The translations under genes and the position numbers were made by a program. Of a stretch of 64,000 nucleotides of DNA, positions 23,622 through 33,001 are shown piece by piece (position 1 is the first letter of the stretch; each line of letters opens with the position of its first letter). Origin of the DNA: Micromonospora inyonensis (GTDB taxonomy: Bacteria; Actinomycetota; Actinomycetes; Mycobacteriales; Micromonosporaceae). The notes below the pieces were generated by a model. The model was not told the origin of the DNA. It saw only the letters and a program-made list of their open reading frames with translations, and ran no database searches. The stretch is taken from contig NZ_FMHU01000002.1 of the NCBI RefSeq assembly GCF_900091415.1, positions 1,674,001 through 1,738,000 on the forward strand. The letters run 5' to 3'.

Positions 23622-23738
23622 CCGTTTTCTGCTGGTGCTGCCCAGATGGCCGGGCGTACCGGCCCGCGCGCTGGTTCGACGCGGCAGGGAGAGAGTTCGT
23701 AGGCCAGGAAGCGGAGCAGGTGGGGCAGGGTGGGACCG

Positions 23739-24767
23739 CTATCCGGCGTACGCGCGGACCTTTCCCCACACCGTGACCGCGACCTGGGCGCCAGCGGGCA
23801 GGCCGGTGCCCTCGTCGAGGGTCCGCGCGGTCAGTACGGTGCCGTCGTCGAGGCGCAGCGTGGTCAGCGCGTCGTGCCCGTGGAAGTCCTGCCGCACCAC
23901 CGTGGCCGGTGCCCCGCCGGACGGGGCGAGGCGGATCTGCTCCGGCCGGACGAGGACGTTCACCGCGCCTTGGGCGGCGGGTCCGCGCAGCGGCAGCCGG
24001 CCCAGCGGGGTGACGGCCACGTCGTCGTCGACGGTGGCCGGGAGCAGCACGGCGTCGCCCACGAACCGGGCGACCCATGGGTCGGCGGGGTCCCGGTAGA
24101 CCTCGGCGGGCGTCCCGCACTGCACGATCATCCCGGCGTCCATCACCGCGACCGCGTCCGCCATGGACAATGCCTCGCCTTGGTCGTGGGTGACCAGCAC
24201 GCCGGTGGCGCCGTCGGCGTGCAGCGCCTGCCGCACGTCGGCCCGCAGTTCGGCGCGCAGCTGCGCATCCAGGGCGCTGAACGGCTCGTCGAGCAGCACC
24301 AGCGGTGGCCGGGGCGCCAGCGCGCGGGCCACCGCGACCCGCTGTTGCTGGCCGCCGGAGAGTTGGTGCGGCATCCGCGTGCCGTATCCGGCGAGGCCGA
24401 CCAGGTCGAGCACCTCCTCGACGCGGCCGGAGCGGCGGGCCGCCCGGTCCAGCCCGTAGCCGACGTTGTCGGCGACGGACAGGTGTGGGAAGAGTGCCCC
24501 CTCCTGGGGGACGACGGCGACGCGGCGGCGGTGCGGCGGGACGTGCACCCCGTTTCCGACGAGCATCCGGCCGGCGACGGTGACGGTGCCGCGGTCGGCC
24601 CGCTCGAAGCCGGCGACGCAGCGCAGCAGGGTGGTCTTGCCGCAGCCGGACGGGCCGAGCACCGCCAGCAGTGTGCCGCGGCGGACGTCGAGGTCGACGC
24701 CGGCGAGGGCTGGCACCGTCCCGTACGACTTGGCCAGGCCGGCCACCGTCAGCATGCTCTCGGTCAT
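23739..24767 (-). CDS. Iron(III)-type ABC transporter ATP-binding protein (FbpC-like)
   Basis: A 342-aa ATPase of the Fe3+/spermidine/thiosulfate import class. It has Walker [10 protein letters not shown] (38-46), signature LSGGQQQR (136-143) and Walker [13 protein letters not shown] (156-167). A switch His is in [13 protein letters not shown], and a C-terminal TOBE-like domain spans about 235-340. It powers uptake by the permease encoded just upstream, whose stop it overlaps (ATGA). Together with the binding protein at 26344-27384 it forms a complete importer controlled by an iron box. Confidence 0.92.
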   Translation of the reverse strand: MTESMLTVAGLAKSYGTVPALAGVDLDVRRGTLLAVLGPSGCGKTTLLRCVAGFERADRGTVTVAGRMLVGNGVHVPPHRRRVAVVPQEGALFPHLSVADNVGYGLDRAARRSGRVEEVLDLVGLAGYGTRMPHQLSGGQQQRVAVARALAPRPPLVLLDEPFSALDAQLRAELRADVRQALHADGATGVLVTHDQGEALSMADAVAVMDAGMIVQCGTPAEVYRDPADPWVARFVGDAVLLPATVDDDVAVTPLGRLPLRGPAAQGAVNVLVRPEQIRLAPSGGAPATVVRQDFHGHDALTTLRLDDGTVLTARTLDEGTGLPAGAQVAVTVWGKVRAYAG

Positions 24768-26284
24768 CGGGTGCCTCCGGGGTCGGTGAGTCCGGTGCGG
24801 GCCGCGAGCAGCCAGGTGGGCACGGCGGCGAGCGCGACGAGGATGGCCGCGTACGGGGCTGCGGCGGCGTACGCGGCGGTGGAGGTGTGGGTCCAGAGCT
24901 CGGTGGCCAGGGTGTCCATTCCGGTGGGCCGCAGCAGCAGGGTGGCCGGGAGTTCCTTCATGCAGGTGAGGAACGTCAGCGCCGCCCCGGCACCGATGCC
25001 GGGCAGGGTCAGGGGGAGGGTGACGGTGCGGAACACCGTGAACGGTCCCCGGCCGAGTGACCGGGCGGCCTCCTCCACGGCGGGTGGGCTCTGTGCGGCG
25101 GCGGACGCGACCGCGCCGACGGCGAGGGGCAGGAACAGCGTCGCGTACGCCAGCGCCAGCAGCCACCGGCTCTGGTAGAGCGGGTACGCCACGTTGACGG
25201 CGAAGAAGACCAGGGACAGGCCGATCACCACGCCGGGCAGGGCGTGCGCGACGTAGGTGAGCCGTTCCAGCAGGGTGGTCACCGGGCCGCGGGCGCGGGC
25301 GGCGAGCAGCCCCAGCGGGAGAGCCAGCAGCATGGTGAACGCCGCACCGGCGAGCGACACCGACAGCGACCCGCCGGCGGCCGACGTGATCTCGGCCAGC
25401 GAGCCGGGGCGGGACACCCCGGCGGCGAGCCAGCGGGCCAGTCCGACGGCCGGGACGCCGAGGGCCAGGGCCTCGACCGCGAGCAGGGCGGCCACGGCTG
25501 ACCAACGCCACCGGCCCAGCGCGAGCCGAACGGGCGGCCGGACGGCGGTGCTGGCATACCGGGCGTCACGGGTGCGAGTGGTCAGCTCGGCGCCGATCAG
25601 CAGCACTGTGAGGCCGACCAGGACGGTGGAGAGCACGAGTGCGCCGGTGCGGTCGAAGCCGAGGTTGAACGCGGTGAAGATGGCCCGGGTGAAGGTGTCG
25701 ACCTGGACGAGGGAGACCGCACCGAAGTCGGAGAGCACGTACAGGGCGACCAGCAGCGCGCCCGCGGCGACGGCCGGACGGATCTGGCGCAGGGTCACCC
25801 CGAACAGGGTCGCCCAGGGGCCGCGACCCAGCGACCGGGACACCTCCTCCTGCCCCGGGTCGGCGCGGGTGAGCGCGGCGACGGCCGGCAGGAAGACGTA
25901 CGGGTAGGAGCAGACGGTGAGCAGTAGCGCCGCCGCCCAGAAGCCGGCGAACCCGTCCACGGTGGCGATCCAGGCGAACCCGGCGACGTATGTGGGCACG
26001 GCCAGCGGCAGCGCCGCGACCACGCCGAACGCGCGGCGACCGGGCAGGTCGGTACGGGCGACGAGGAACGCGGCCCCGACGCCGAGGACCGTGCAGGCGA
26101 CGGTGACCACGGCGGCCAGCGCCAGGCTGCGGCCCGCGAGCACGGCGAGCCGTTCCGTGAACAGCTCGGCCGCGATCCGGTCCCAGCCCGCCTCGCCAGC
26201 GCGTACGCCCAGGTAGACCAGGGGTAGCAGGGCGACCGCGACGGCGGCGGCCGACGCGACGGTCAGGCCGGGCCGGGGCAGCAC
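24764..26284 (-). CDS. Iron(III)-type ABC transporter permease (FbpB-like, fused two-half)
   Basis: An inner-membrane permease of about 506 aa with two homologous halves, as in FbpB. Each half has about six transmembrane helices and an EAA loop (EEVSRSLGRGPWATLFGVTL in the first, EEAARSLGRGPFTVFRTVTL in the second). The start is uncertain: no ATG exists near the front, and GTG 26284, directly after the hairpin at 26291-26330, is the best candidate, although it lacks a clear ribosome site. The ORF is open further upstream into the binding-protein gene in another frame, but that part is not permease-like. Confidence 0.88.
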   Translation of the reverse strand: MLPRPGLTVASAAAVAVALLPLVYLGVRAGEAGWDRIAAELFTERLAVLAGRSLALAAVVTVACTVLGVGAAFLVARTDLPGRRAFGVVAALPLAVPTYVAGFAWIATVDGFAGFWAAALLLTVCSYPYVFLPAVAALTRADPGQEEVSRSLGRGPWATLFGVTLRQIRPAVAAGALLVALYVLSDFGAVSLVQVDTFTRAIFTAFNLGFDRTGALVLSTVLVGLTVLLIGAELTTRTRDARYASTAVRPPVRLALGRWRWSAVAALLAVEALALGVPAVGLARWLAAGVSRPGSLAEITSAAGGSLSVSLAGAAFTMLLALPLGLLAARARGPVTTLLERLTYVAHALPGVVIGLSLVFFAVNVAYPLYQSRWLLALAYATLFLPLAVGAVASAAAQSPPAVEEAARSLGRGPFTVFRTVTLPLTLPGIGAGAALTFLTCMKELPATLLLRPTGMDTLATELWTHTSTAAYAAAAPYAAILVALAAVPTWLLAARTGLTDPGGTR

Positions 26285-26290
26285 ACGGCG

Positions 26291-26330
26291 CGGTGACCGT
26301 CGGGCCCGGGTGGCGGCCCGACGGTCACCG
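26291..26330 (-). promoter_or_regulatory. Intercistronic hairpin between binding-protein and permease genes
   Basis: A perfect 16-bp inverted repeat (26291-26306 with 26315-26330, 8-nt loop) lies in the gap between the substrate-binding protein stop and the permease start. Such hairpins in importer operons can stabilise the upstream message or partly terminate transcription, giving more binding protein than permease. This role is inferred. Confidence 0.7.
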
Positions 26331-26343
26331 GTGAGGGCCCCGC

Positions 26344-27384
26344 TCAGGCCAGCCTCGCTTCCTTGATCATGGCGACCGTGGCGTCGAGCGTGTCGAGGTC
26401 GTTCAGGTCGATCTTCGGCGCCTCGAGCGCGGTCAGCTCCGGCAGACCGGGTGCGGCCGGGACGCCGGCGGCCAGCGGGTACTCGAACGTCTGGGTCGCG
26501 AAGTAGGTCTGCGCCTCGGTGCCGAGCAGGTAGTCGACCAGGGCACGGGCGTCCGGGTCGGAACCGGCCCGCTTGAGCAGGCCGATGCCGGCGGCGTTGA
26601 CCAGCCCGCCGGTGTCCCCGTTCGGGAAGAAGTGCAGCCGCGCCTTGAGCGTCTCCGGGGTGCCGCCGCGCTCCTTGGCCAGCTCGTAGACGTAGTAGTG
26701 GTTGACCAGGCCCACGGCGAGCTTGCCCGCGTCGATGTCGGCGACGATCTGCACGTTGTTCTCGCGGATCTGCGGCTCGTTGGCCTTGAGCCCGGTCAGG
26801 AACTCCTTCGCCTTGGCGTCGCCGTGCTGTACCCGCAGGGCGGTGACGAACGCCTGGAACGAGCCGTTGGTGGGGGCCACGCCGATCTTGCCCTTCCACC
26901 GGGGGTCGGTCAGCTCGAGCACCGACTTGGGCAACTGGTCCTGGGGTACCTGGTCGGTGTTGTAGGCGAGCACCCGGGACCGGCCGCTGACGCCGATCCA
27001 CTGGCCGCCGCTGGCGCGGTACGCCGCCGGCACCCGGTCCAGCACCTCCTGCGGCAGGATGGCGAGCTGGCCGGCCTTGGTGACGGCGCCGAGCGCGCCC
27101 GCGTCCTGCGCGAAGAAAGCGTCGGCGGGGCTGCGCTCGCCCTCCTCCAGGAGCTGGGCTGCCATCTGGGCCGTGGTGCCGTAGCGGACGTCTACCGTGA
27201 TCCCGGACGACTTCTCGAATTTCTCCAGCACCGGCTTGACCAGGGTCTCGCTGCGGCCGCTGTAGATGGTCAGCCGCTTGTCGCCAGGCTTGCCCGGGTC
27301 ACTCTCGTCGCCGCCACCGCAGGCGGCCAGCGAGAGGAGGCCGGCCAGGGCGGCGGCCAGGAGGACGTTCAGACGCTTCTGCAC
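26344..27384 (-). CDS. Iron(III) ABC transporter substrate-binding lipoprotein (FbpA/FutA-like)
   Basis: An approximately 346-aa lipoprotein with a signal peptide and lipobox LSLAAC (lipidated Cys at about 22). The mature part begins LTIYSGRSETLVKPVLEKFE and has the ferric-binding family hallmarks: VSGRSRVLAYNTD, WKGKIGVAPTNGSF, and GLVNHYYVYEL, whose paired tyrosines bind Fe3+. The start is GTG 27384, or TTG 27390 six bases earlier. An iron box overlaps the start region, so expression should rise in iron starvation. It is the first gene of the importer operon. Confidence 0.9.
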   Translation of the reverse strand: MQKRLNVLLAAALAGLLSLAACGGGDESDPGKPGDKRLTIYSGRSETLVKPVLEKFEKSSGITVDVRYGTTAQMAAQLLEEGERSPADAFFAQDAGALGAVTKAGQLAILPQEVLDRVPAAYRASGGQWIGVSGRSRVLAYNTDQVPQDQLPKSVLELTDPRWKGKIGVAPTNGSFQAFVTALRVQHGDAKAKEFLTGLKANEPQIRENNVQIVADIDAGKLAVGLVNHYYVYELAKERGGTPETLKARLHFFPNGDTGGLVNAAGIGLLKRAGSDPDARALVDYLLGTEAQTYFATQTFEYPLAAGVPAAPGLPELTALEAPKIDLNDLDTLDATVAMIKEARLA

Positions 27385-27403
27385 AGGCAAGGCTTACCTT
27401 AGC
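27385..27403 (-). promoter_or_regulatory. Iron box (DmdR1/IdeR-like) at the importer operon start
   Basis: Read on the minus strand, the site contains AGGTAAGCCTTGCCT, a 15-bp near-palindrome matching the IdeR/DmdR1 consensus arms (AGG-AAG-CTT-CCT). It abuts the GTG start codon of the ferric-binding protein, so iron-loaded repressor would cover the promoter and start site, and the message is probably leaderless or nearly so. Confidence 0.7.
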
Positions 27404-27470
27404 TGAGGAGTTTTTTGCAAGTCCACGTCCCGAAGGCCGGCGGGCGACCCGACCGACCGGCATTTCATAG

Positions 27471-27489
27471 TGAGGTGAGCCTGACCTAA
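27471..27489 (+). promoter_or_regulatory. Iron box (DmdR1/IdeR-like) before the A-T-acyltransferase gene
   Basis: The 19-bp sequence TGAGGTGAGCCTGACCTAA matches the DmdR1/IdeR consensus closely. It ends 10 nt before the ATG at 27500, so a -10 (TAACCT) would overlap it and the transcript would be leaderless. It makes the plus-strand gene iron-repressed in parallel with the divergent importer. Confidence 0.8.
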
Positions 27490-27499
27490 CCTGGGCGCC

Positions 27500-30031
27500 A
27501 TGCGCGTGCTCCCCGCAGTCGAACCGGTGCCGTTCGCCGCCGCCCTGGCCGGCCATGGCGACCGTCCCGCCGTGATCACCGCGGACGGCCGGCTCACCTA
27601 CCGGGAGCTGGCCAGCCGGGTCGACGAGATGGCCGCCCGCCTCGGCCCGCACCGGCGGCTGGTCCTGCTCGCCGGCGCGAACCGCCTCGACGAGCTGGTC
27701 GCGTACCTCGCCGCCCTCGCGGGCGGACACCCGCTGCTGCTGGCCCCCGGCGACAACGCCGCGGCGACCGAGGCACTGATCCGGTCGTACGACCCGGACG
27801 TCGTGCTGCGCCGCGCCGGCGGGACGATGGTGGTCGACGAGCGCCGCCCGGGCAGCCGGCACGAGCTGCACCCCGCGCTGGCGCTGCTGCTGAGCACCTC
27901 CGGCTCGACCGGCTCGCCGAAGCTGGTCCGACTGTCCCGGACGAACCTTCAGGCCAACGCCGAGGCCATCGCCGGTTACCTGGGCATCCGCGACACCGAC
28001 CGGGCGGCCACCACACTGCCGCTGCACTACTGCTACGGGCTGTCGGTGGTCAACAGCCACCTGCTGCGCGGGGCCGCGCTGGTGCTGACCGACCTGTCGG
28101 TGGCCGACCGTCGGTTCTGGGAGCTGTTCCGGGCGGCCCGGGGCACCGCCCTGGCCGGCGTGCCGTACACGTTCGAGCTGTTGGACCGGGTGGGCTTCGC
28201 CGACATGCGCCTGCCCCACCTGCGCTACGTCACGCAGGCCGGCGGCCGGCTCGACCCGGAGCGGGTGACCCGGTACGCGGACCTCGGCCGCCGGAGCGGC
28301 TGGGACCTGTACGTCATGTACGGCCAGACGGAGGCCACCGCCCGGATGGCGTACCTGCCGCCGCACCTGGCCGCCACCCGCCCCGAGGCGATCGGCGTCC
28401 CGGTGTCCGGCGGCTCGTTCCGGCTGCGCCCGCTGCCCGACCGGCCGGAGCCGGACACCGGCGAGCTGGTCTACACCGGGCCGAACGTGATGCTCGGCTA
28501 CGCCGAGGACCCTGCGGACCTGGCCCTCGGCCGCACCGTCGAGGAACTGCGTACGGGTGACGTGGCCTGCCGCGCCCCGGACGGCCTGTGGGAGATCGTG
28601 GGACGCGTCGGTGGGTTCGTCAAGGTCTACGGGCTGCGCGTCGAGCTGCGGCGGGTGGAGGAGCGACTGCGCGCGGCCGGCGTGTCGGCGTACTGCGCGG
28701 GCACCGACCGGGAGCTGGTCGTGGGGGCTGAGGCCCCGGCCGAGGCGGACGACGTCCGGCGGCTGGCTGCCGCAGCGGCCGGCCTGCCGGCGCGGGCGGT
28801 GCGGGTGCATGTGCTGGCCGAGCTGCCCCGGCTCGGCAACGGCAAGCCCGACCTGCTCGCCCTGCTCGCGCTCCCCGTCGACCCGCCAACCGCTGCCGCT
28901 GCCGCTGCCGGGGCCGGGGCCGACCTGTGCCGGCTGTACGAGCGGGTGCTCGACGTCGCCGGGGTCACCCCGGAAGACAGCTTCGTCTCCCTCGGCGGCG
29001 ACTCCCTGTCGTACGTGGAGATGTCCGTCCGGCTGGAGGAGGCCCTGGGCGGGCTGCCCGCCGACTGGCACACCACCGCGATCCGGGACCTGCGCCGGCC
29101 GACGCCGGACGCGCCGCGCCGCCGCGCCGCGGTGCTGGAGACGAGCGTGGCGCTGCGGGCGGCGGCCATCGTCGCGATCGTCGGGTCGCACATCCCGCTG
29201 TTCACCGTCAAGGGCGGCGCCCACCTGCTCCTCGCGGTCGCCGGATTCAACTTCGCCCGGTTTCAGCTGGCCGACGCGCCCCGCAGGGACCGGCTGCGCG
29301 CCGCCGGACGCGGAATCGGCCGGGTGGTGCTGCCGGCGGTGCTCTGGATCGCCGCAGCCGGCGCGGTCACCGGCGACTACACGATCACCAACGTCCTCCT
29401 GCTCAACAGCGTCCTCGGACCGGCTGACGGGGCCACCGAGTGGCATTTCTGGTTCGTCGAGGCGCTGGTGTACGTCCTGCTCGCCGCAACCGCGCTGCTG
29501 GCCGTGCCCGCCGTGGACCGGCTGGAGCGGCGGCTGCCGTTCGCGCTGCCGCTCGCCCTCGCCGCGCTCGGCCTCGTCACCCGGTACGACCTGCTGGGGC
29601 TGGCCGGCCGCAGCCACATTCCGTCCGCTGTCGTGGTGTTCTGGCTGTTCGCCCTCGGCTGGGCGGCGGCCCGCGCCGGCACCACCGGACGGCGCGTCGC
29701 GGTCACGGCCGCTGCCCTGCTCACGGTGCCCGGGTTCTTCGGGCAGCCGGCCCGGGAGGCGCTGGTCGTGGCCGGGTTCGCACTGCTGGTGTGGGTGCCC
29801 CGGCTGCCGAGTCGGCGGGCCGTCAACCGGGTGGCGGCGCTGCTGGCCGGCAGCTCCCTTTACGTCTACCTCGCCCACTGGCAGGTGATGCCGCTGGTCG
29901 CCCCCTGGTCGCGGTGGGCGGCGCTGGTCGCGTCCCTGGCCGTCGGGATCGGCTGCGCGGCGCTCGCCCGGGTGGCGGCCCGGCGGCTGTCGGCGGCCTG
30001 GCGATCCTCGCGACAACGATCGGCGAGATAG
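27500..30031 (+). CDS. Adenylation-carrier protein-acyltransferase fusion, iron regulated
   Basis: An 843-aa three-part protein. Residues 1-455 are an ANL adenylation domain (STSGSTGSPKLVRLS near 133; GQTEATARM near 275; lysine in LPRLGNGKPD). Residues about 470-545 are a carrier protein (LGGDSLS, S502). Residues about 555-830 are an acyltransferase-3-like membrane domain with eight to ten helices, including FWFVEALVYVLLAATALLAV and SSLYVYLAHWQ. A plausible reading is that an acid is activated as AMP-ester, tethered and transferred by the membrane domain to a lipid or siderophore. The substrate cannot be read. It is divergent from the ferric importer and under its own iron box, so a role in iron acquisition is likely. 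Confidence 0.85.
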   Translation: MRVLPAVEPVPFAAALAGHGDRPAVITADGRLTYRELASRVDEMAARLGPHRRLVLLAGANRLDELVAYLAALAGGHPLLLAPGDNAAATEALIRSYDPDVVLRRAGGTMVVDERRPGSRHELHPALALLLSTSGSTGSPKLVRLSRTNLQANAEAIAGYLGIRDTDRAATTLPLHYCYGLSVVNSHLLRGAALVLTDLSVADRRFWELFRAARGTALAGVPYTFELLDRVGFADMRLPHLRYVTQAGGRLDPERVTRYADLGRRSGWDLYVMYGQTEATARMAYLPPHLAATRPEAIGVPVSGGSFRLRPLPDRPEPDTGELVYTGPNVMLGYAEDPADLALGRTVEELRTGDVACRAPDGLWEIVGRVGGFVKVYGLRVELRRVEERLRAAGVSAYCAGTDRELVVGAEAPAEADDVRRLAAAAAGLPARAVRVHVLAELPRLGNGKPDLLALLALPVDPPTAAAAAAGAGADLCRLYERVLDVAGVTPEDSFVSLGGDSLSYVEMSVRLEEALGGLPADWHTTAIRDLRRPTPDAPRRRAAVLETSVALRAAAIVAIVGSHIPLFTVKGGAHLLLAVAGFNFARFQLADAPRRDRLRAAGRGIGRVVLPAVLWIAAAGAVTGDYTITNVLLLNSVLGPADGATEWHFWFVEALVYVLLAATALLAVPAVDRLERRLPFALPLALAALGLVTRYDLLGLAGRSHIPSAVVVFWLFALGWAAARAGTTGRRVAVTAAALLTVPGFFGQPAREALVVAGFALLVWVPRLPSRRAVNRVAALLAGSSLYVYLAHWQVMPLVAPWSRWAALVASLAVGIGCAALARVAARRLSAAWRSSRQRSAR

Positions 30032-30060
30032 CCGCCGAACGGCGGAACCGAAGCTGTTTC

Positions 30061-31089
30061 TCAGCGCTCCGGCTTGTGGGCGGCGATCAGCTCCCAGCCA
30101 CCGGGCAGCACCTCGATCTTCTCGAAGCCCGTCTCGGTCAGCAGGCTGGTGTAGAACTCCACCTCCCGCAGCCGGCTGACACAGCTGTCCACCCCGATCA
30201 GGAAGTACAACCAGAAGAATTGCATCGCGAGCCGGTCCGGCGTGCGGAACTCCTCGCAGATCAGCAGCATTCCGCCCGGCGGCAGGGCCGCGTACGCCTT
30301 CTCCACCAGCATCCGGGCGACGTCGTTCGGCCAGTCGTGCAGCACCCGGACGAAGGAGATCGCGTCGTACCCGGTCGGCAGCGGCTCGGCGAAGAAGTCC
30401 CCACTCACGAATCCGAGCCGCTCCGGGTCGGCGCACCCGCCCCTGGTCCGCTCGACCAGCGGCCCGACCGCCGGCAGGTTGTAGACGTCGACCCGCAGCC
30501 CCGGCGCGTCCCGCAGCACCGTCGCGGCGAGGGTGCCGTCCCCGCCGCCGACGTCGAGGAAGCGGCGGCGTCCCGCCCAGAGCCGGTCGGCGTGCCGGCC
30601 GAAGACCTCGATCACCGGACCGAGCCCGACCGCCATGCTCTGCTCGAACGAGGCCGTCTGCTCGTCGGTCTTCGGCGGCCAGGCGAAGTCGTCGTCGGTC
30701 ATGCTGACCTCACCGCGCAGGCTCTCGGCCAGCCGGCCGTGCAGCTGCCGCCACGGGTACCGGTCCCGGTCCCGTTCGATGGAGCCGGGACCGCACACCG
30801 CGTGCACGGCGTCGCGGAGTCCGGGCACCGCACGGTAGCTGGCGTCGACGATGTCGTCGCCCTTCTCCTCCCGTTCGACGACGCCCACGCTCTCCAGGCA
30901 GTCGAGGAACTTGTAGAGCCGCAGCGGCCGTACGTCGAACCGGCTCGCCAGCTCGCCCAGGCTCACCGGACCGGGCTCCAGCGCGTCGAGCAGCCCCTCG
31001 GTGTAGGCGGTCTCCAACACGTCCACCGCCTTGCTCGCGTTGACCAGCAGGCTCATCAGCGCGCGGGGGGACAACGACGGAGTACTCAT
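30061..31089 (-). CDS. SAM-dependent O-methyltransferase (family PF00891)
   Basis: A 342-aa two-domain methyltransferase. The N-terminal winged-helix dimerisation domain (about 10-95) is followed by a Rossmann SAM-binding domain with FLDVGGGDGTLAA (177-189). The catalytic-base His is in RVLHDWPND (H251), as in antibiotic O-methyltransferases. ATG 31089 overlaps the stop of the upstream fusion ORF (ATGA), so the two are co-translated. It ends 30 nt from the convergent A-T-acyltransferase gene. The substrate is unknown; a hydroxyl on an aromatic natural product is the usual case. Confidence 0.88.
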   Translation of the reverse strand: MSTPSLSPRALMSLLVNASKAVDVLETAYTEGLLDALEPGPVSLGELASRFDVRPLRLYKFLDCLESVGVVEREEKGDDIVDASYRAVPGLRDAVHAVCGPGSIERDRDRYPWRQLHGRLAESLRGEVSMTDDDFAWPPKTDEQTASFEQSMAVGLGPVIEVFGRHADRLWAGRRRFLDVGGGDGTLAATVLRDAPGLRVDVYNLPAVGPLVERTRGGCADPERLGFVSGDFFAEPLPTGYDAISFVRVLHDWPNDVARMLVEKAYAALPPGGMLLICEEFRTPDRLAMQFFWLYFLIGVDSCVSRLREVEFYTSLLTETGFEKIEVLPGGWELIAAHKPER

Positions 31090-32801
31090 CGGCGGGTTCC
31101 CTGCCATTCCTGTTCCAGTGCGTCCATGAACTGGTCGATCTCGTCGAGGGTGTTGTAGACGTGCGGGCCGACCCGCAGCCAGCCCCGCCAGCTGCACACC
31201 ATGTTCCGGGCGGCGAGCCGGTACTTGATTGCCTCTCCGTCGGGGACGTCGAGGCAGACCACGCCGCCCCGCTCCGGGCCGACCGGACTGACGATCGGGA
31301 TGCCGGCCGCCTGCGCCCGGTCGATGATCCGTTGCGTGCAGTGCAGCGAGTGTGCCCGGATCGCCTCGGTGCCCACCCCGGCCAGCAGGTCCAGGCCGAC
31401 CTGGGAGATCAGCGACGTGAGCGGGTACGGCGTACCACCGGCGAACCGCTGCGCGCCGTCGGCGAAGCCGGTCGACGGCTGGAAGGTCAGCGCCCGGTCA
31501 CCCGCCTGCCAGCCGGTCGCCGCCGGTTCGAGGCCCGGCAGCAGGTCCGGGCGTACGTAGAGGAAGGCCGTCGCCGCCCCGCACATCCACTTGTGCGCGC
31601 CGCCGAGCAGGAAGTCGACGCCGAGCGCGGTGACGTCCAGGGGCATCACCCCGACGCTCTGGAAGGCGTCCACCGCGACGAGGGCACCGACCGAGTGCGC
31701 GTGGGCCACCAGTCGGGGCAGGTCCAGGACGGCGCCGGAGGAGAAGCTCGCGTGCGGTACGCACACCAGCAGCGTCCGCTCGTCGACCGCCGCCTCCAGG
31801 GCGTCCTGGTCGAACCGGGGGCCGCCGGTGCCGACCACCTCGGGCTGCGCACCCTCGCCGGGGAGCACGGGCGAGAAGTCTCGCTTCACAGAATCGTCCC
31901 TTCCGTGGGTGTCGGTGTGCCCGACCCGGGGACCGGCCCGGATCAGGGCGCGGCCCATTATCCAGTGACGACAGACAATCGAAGGACGGCCCCCCGCGCG
32001 GTCTTCGTCGTCGGGGGGGACAGGGCGTCCGGCCTGCGCCTCCCGGTCGACGGGCAGCTCCGGTTCCCTCCACGGTCCGCTGTGGACGGTTGTCTCCGCG
32101 GCGGTCTGCCCGCCCGTACGTCGGAACGGGCGAGCCGCGCCCGGTGCCCGGTCTCCACGACCGGGCACCGGTTCGCCGTCTTTCTCGAAGCGCGTCGGGT
32201 CCCCGGCGCCCCGGCGGACGATCTCGGCCGTGCCCTGCGAGAAGTCGACGACCGTGGTGGGCTCGGTGCCGCACTCGCCGGAGTCCACCACCGCGTCGAC
32301 GACGTGGTCGAGCGCCTCCTTGATCGACCAGCCCTGGGTCATCGGCTCGGTCTCGCCGGGCAGCAGCAGCGTGCTGGAGACCAGCGGCTCGCCCAACTCG
32401 GTGAGCAGTGCCTGCGCCACGGTGTGCCGGGGGATGCGCACGCCCACGGTCTTCCGCTTCGGATGCAGCAACCGACGCGGGACCTCCCGGGTCGCCGGCA
32501 GGATGAACGTGTAGCTGCCGGGTGTCGCCGCCTTGATCGAACGGAACAGCGCGTTGCTGATCTGCACGAACTGGCCTAGCTGGGCGAAGTCCCGGCAGAC
32601 CAGGGTGAAGTGGTGGTCGTCGTCCAGGTGGCGGATCTGGCGGATCCGGTCGATGCCGGCCTTGTTGCCGAGTTGGCAGCCGAGAGCGAAGCACGAGTCG
32701 GTCGGATAGGCGATCAGCCCGCCGTCGCGGACGATCCCGACCACCTGGCCGATGCTACGGGGTTGCGGGTTGTCCGGGTGCACGTCGAAGTACCTCGCCA
32801 T
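31086..32801 (-). CDS. Fusion ORF: YciO/Sua5-like domain joined to truncated class V aminotransferase
   Basis: One open frame codes for two unrelated parts. Residues 1-206 (32184-32801) are a complete YciO/YrdC-type protein (GLIAYPTDSCFALGCQLGNK, KRKTVGVRIPRH, STLLLPGE, VDFSQGTAEIVRRGAGD) that would normally stop at TRFE. About 100 residues of unrelated linker follow, then about 255 residues of a class V (kynureninase/cysteine-desulfurase-like) aminotransferase with VAVDAFQSVG and the PLP lysine in GGAHKWMCG. The N-terminal half of that fold is missing. GTG 31889 has a good ribosome site (GGAAGGGA), so the aminotransferase remnant may also start there. PLP activity is doubtful. Confidence 0.72.
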   Translation of the reverse strand: MARYFDVHPDNPQPRSIGQVVGIVRDGGLIAYPTDSCFALGCQLGNKAGIDRIRQIRHLDDDHHFTLVCRDFAQLGQFVQISNALFRSIKAATPGSYTFILPATREVPRRLLHPKRKTVGVRIPRHTVAQALLTELGEPLVSSTLLLPGETEPMTQGWSIKEALDHVVDAVVDSGECGTEPTTVVDFSQGTAEIVRRGAGDPTRFEKDGEPVPGRGDRAPGAARPFRRTGGQTAAETTVHSGPWREPELPVDREAQAGRPVPPDDEDRAGGRPSIVCRHWIMGRALIRAGPRVGHTDTHGRDDSVKRDFSPVLPGEGAQPEVVGTGGPRFDQDALEAAVDERTLLVCVPHASFSSGAVLDLPRLVAHAHSVGALVAVDAFQSVGVMPLDVTALGVDFLLGGAHKWMCGAATAFLYVRPDLLPGLEPAATGWQAGDRALTFQPSTGFADGAQRFAGGTPYPLTSLISQVGLDLLAGVGTEAIRAHSLHCTQRIIDRAQAAGIPIVSPVGPERGGVVCLDVPDGEAIKYRLAARNMVCSWRGWLRVGPHVYNTLDEIDQFMDALEQEWQGTRR

Positions 32802-33001
32802 GCGCCGGAGCATAGAAGCGCACGTCGCCGTCCCGCCAACCAGCCTCGCGACGACGGGCCGCCGGCAGCCGCGCGGTGCCGCCGAAGCCCGGACCGGACG
32901 CCGGAAAAAGGTGAGCGGAGGGCGGTAAAGAAACCGGCCCCGGGCCGGCTCTACCTGATGACCGGCGCGGCAGTGCCGGTCCGTGGAGAGCGAGGGTGCC
33001 G

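Noticed and set aside
27299..30436. A 1045-codon minus-strand frame opposite the A-T-acyltransferase gene
   Set aside because: No recognisable domain, and the plus strand has intact adenylation and carrier motifs plus an iron box.
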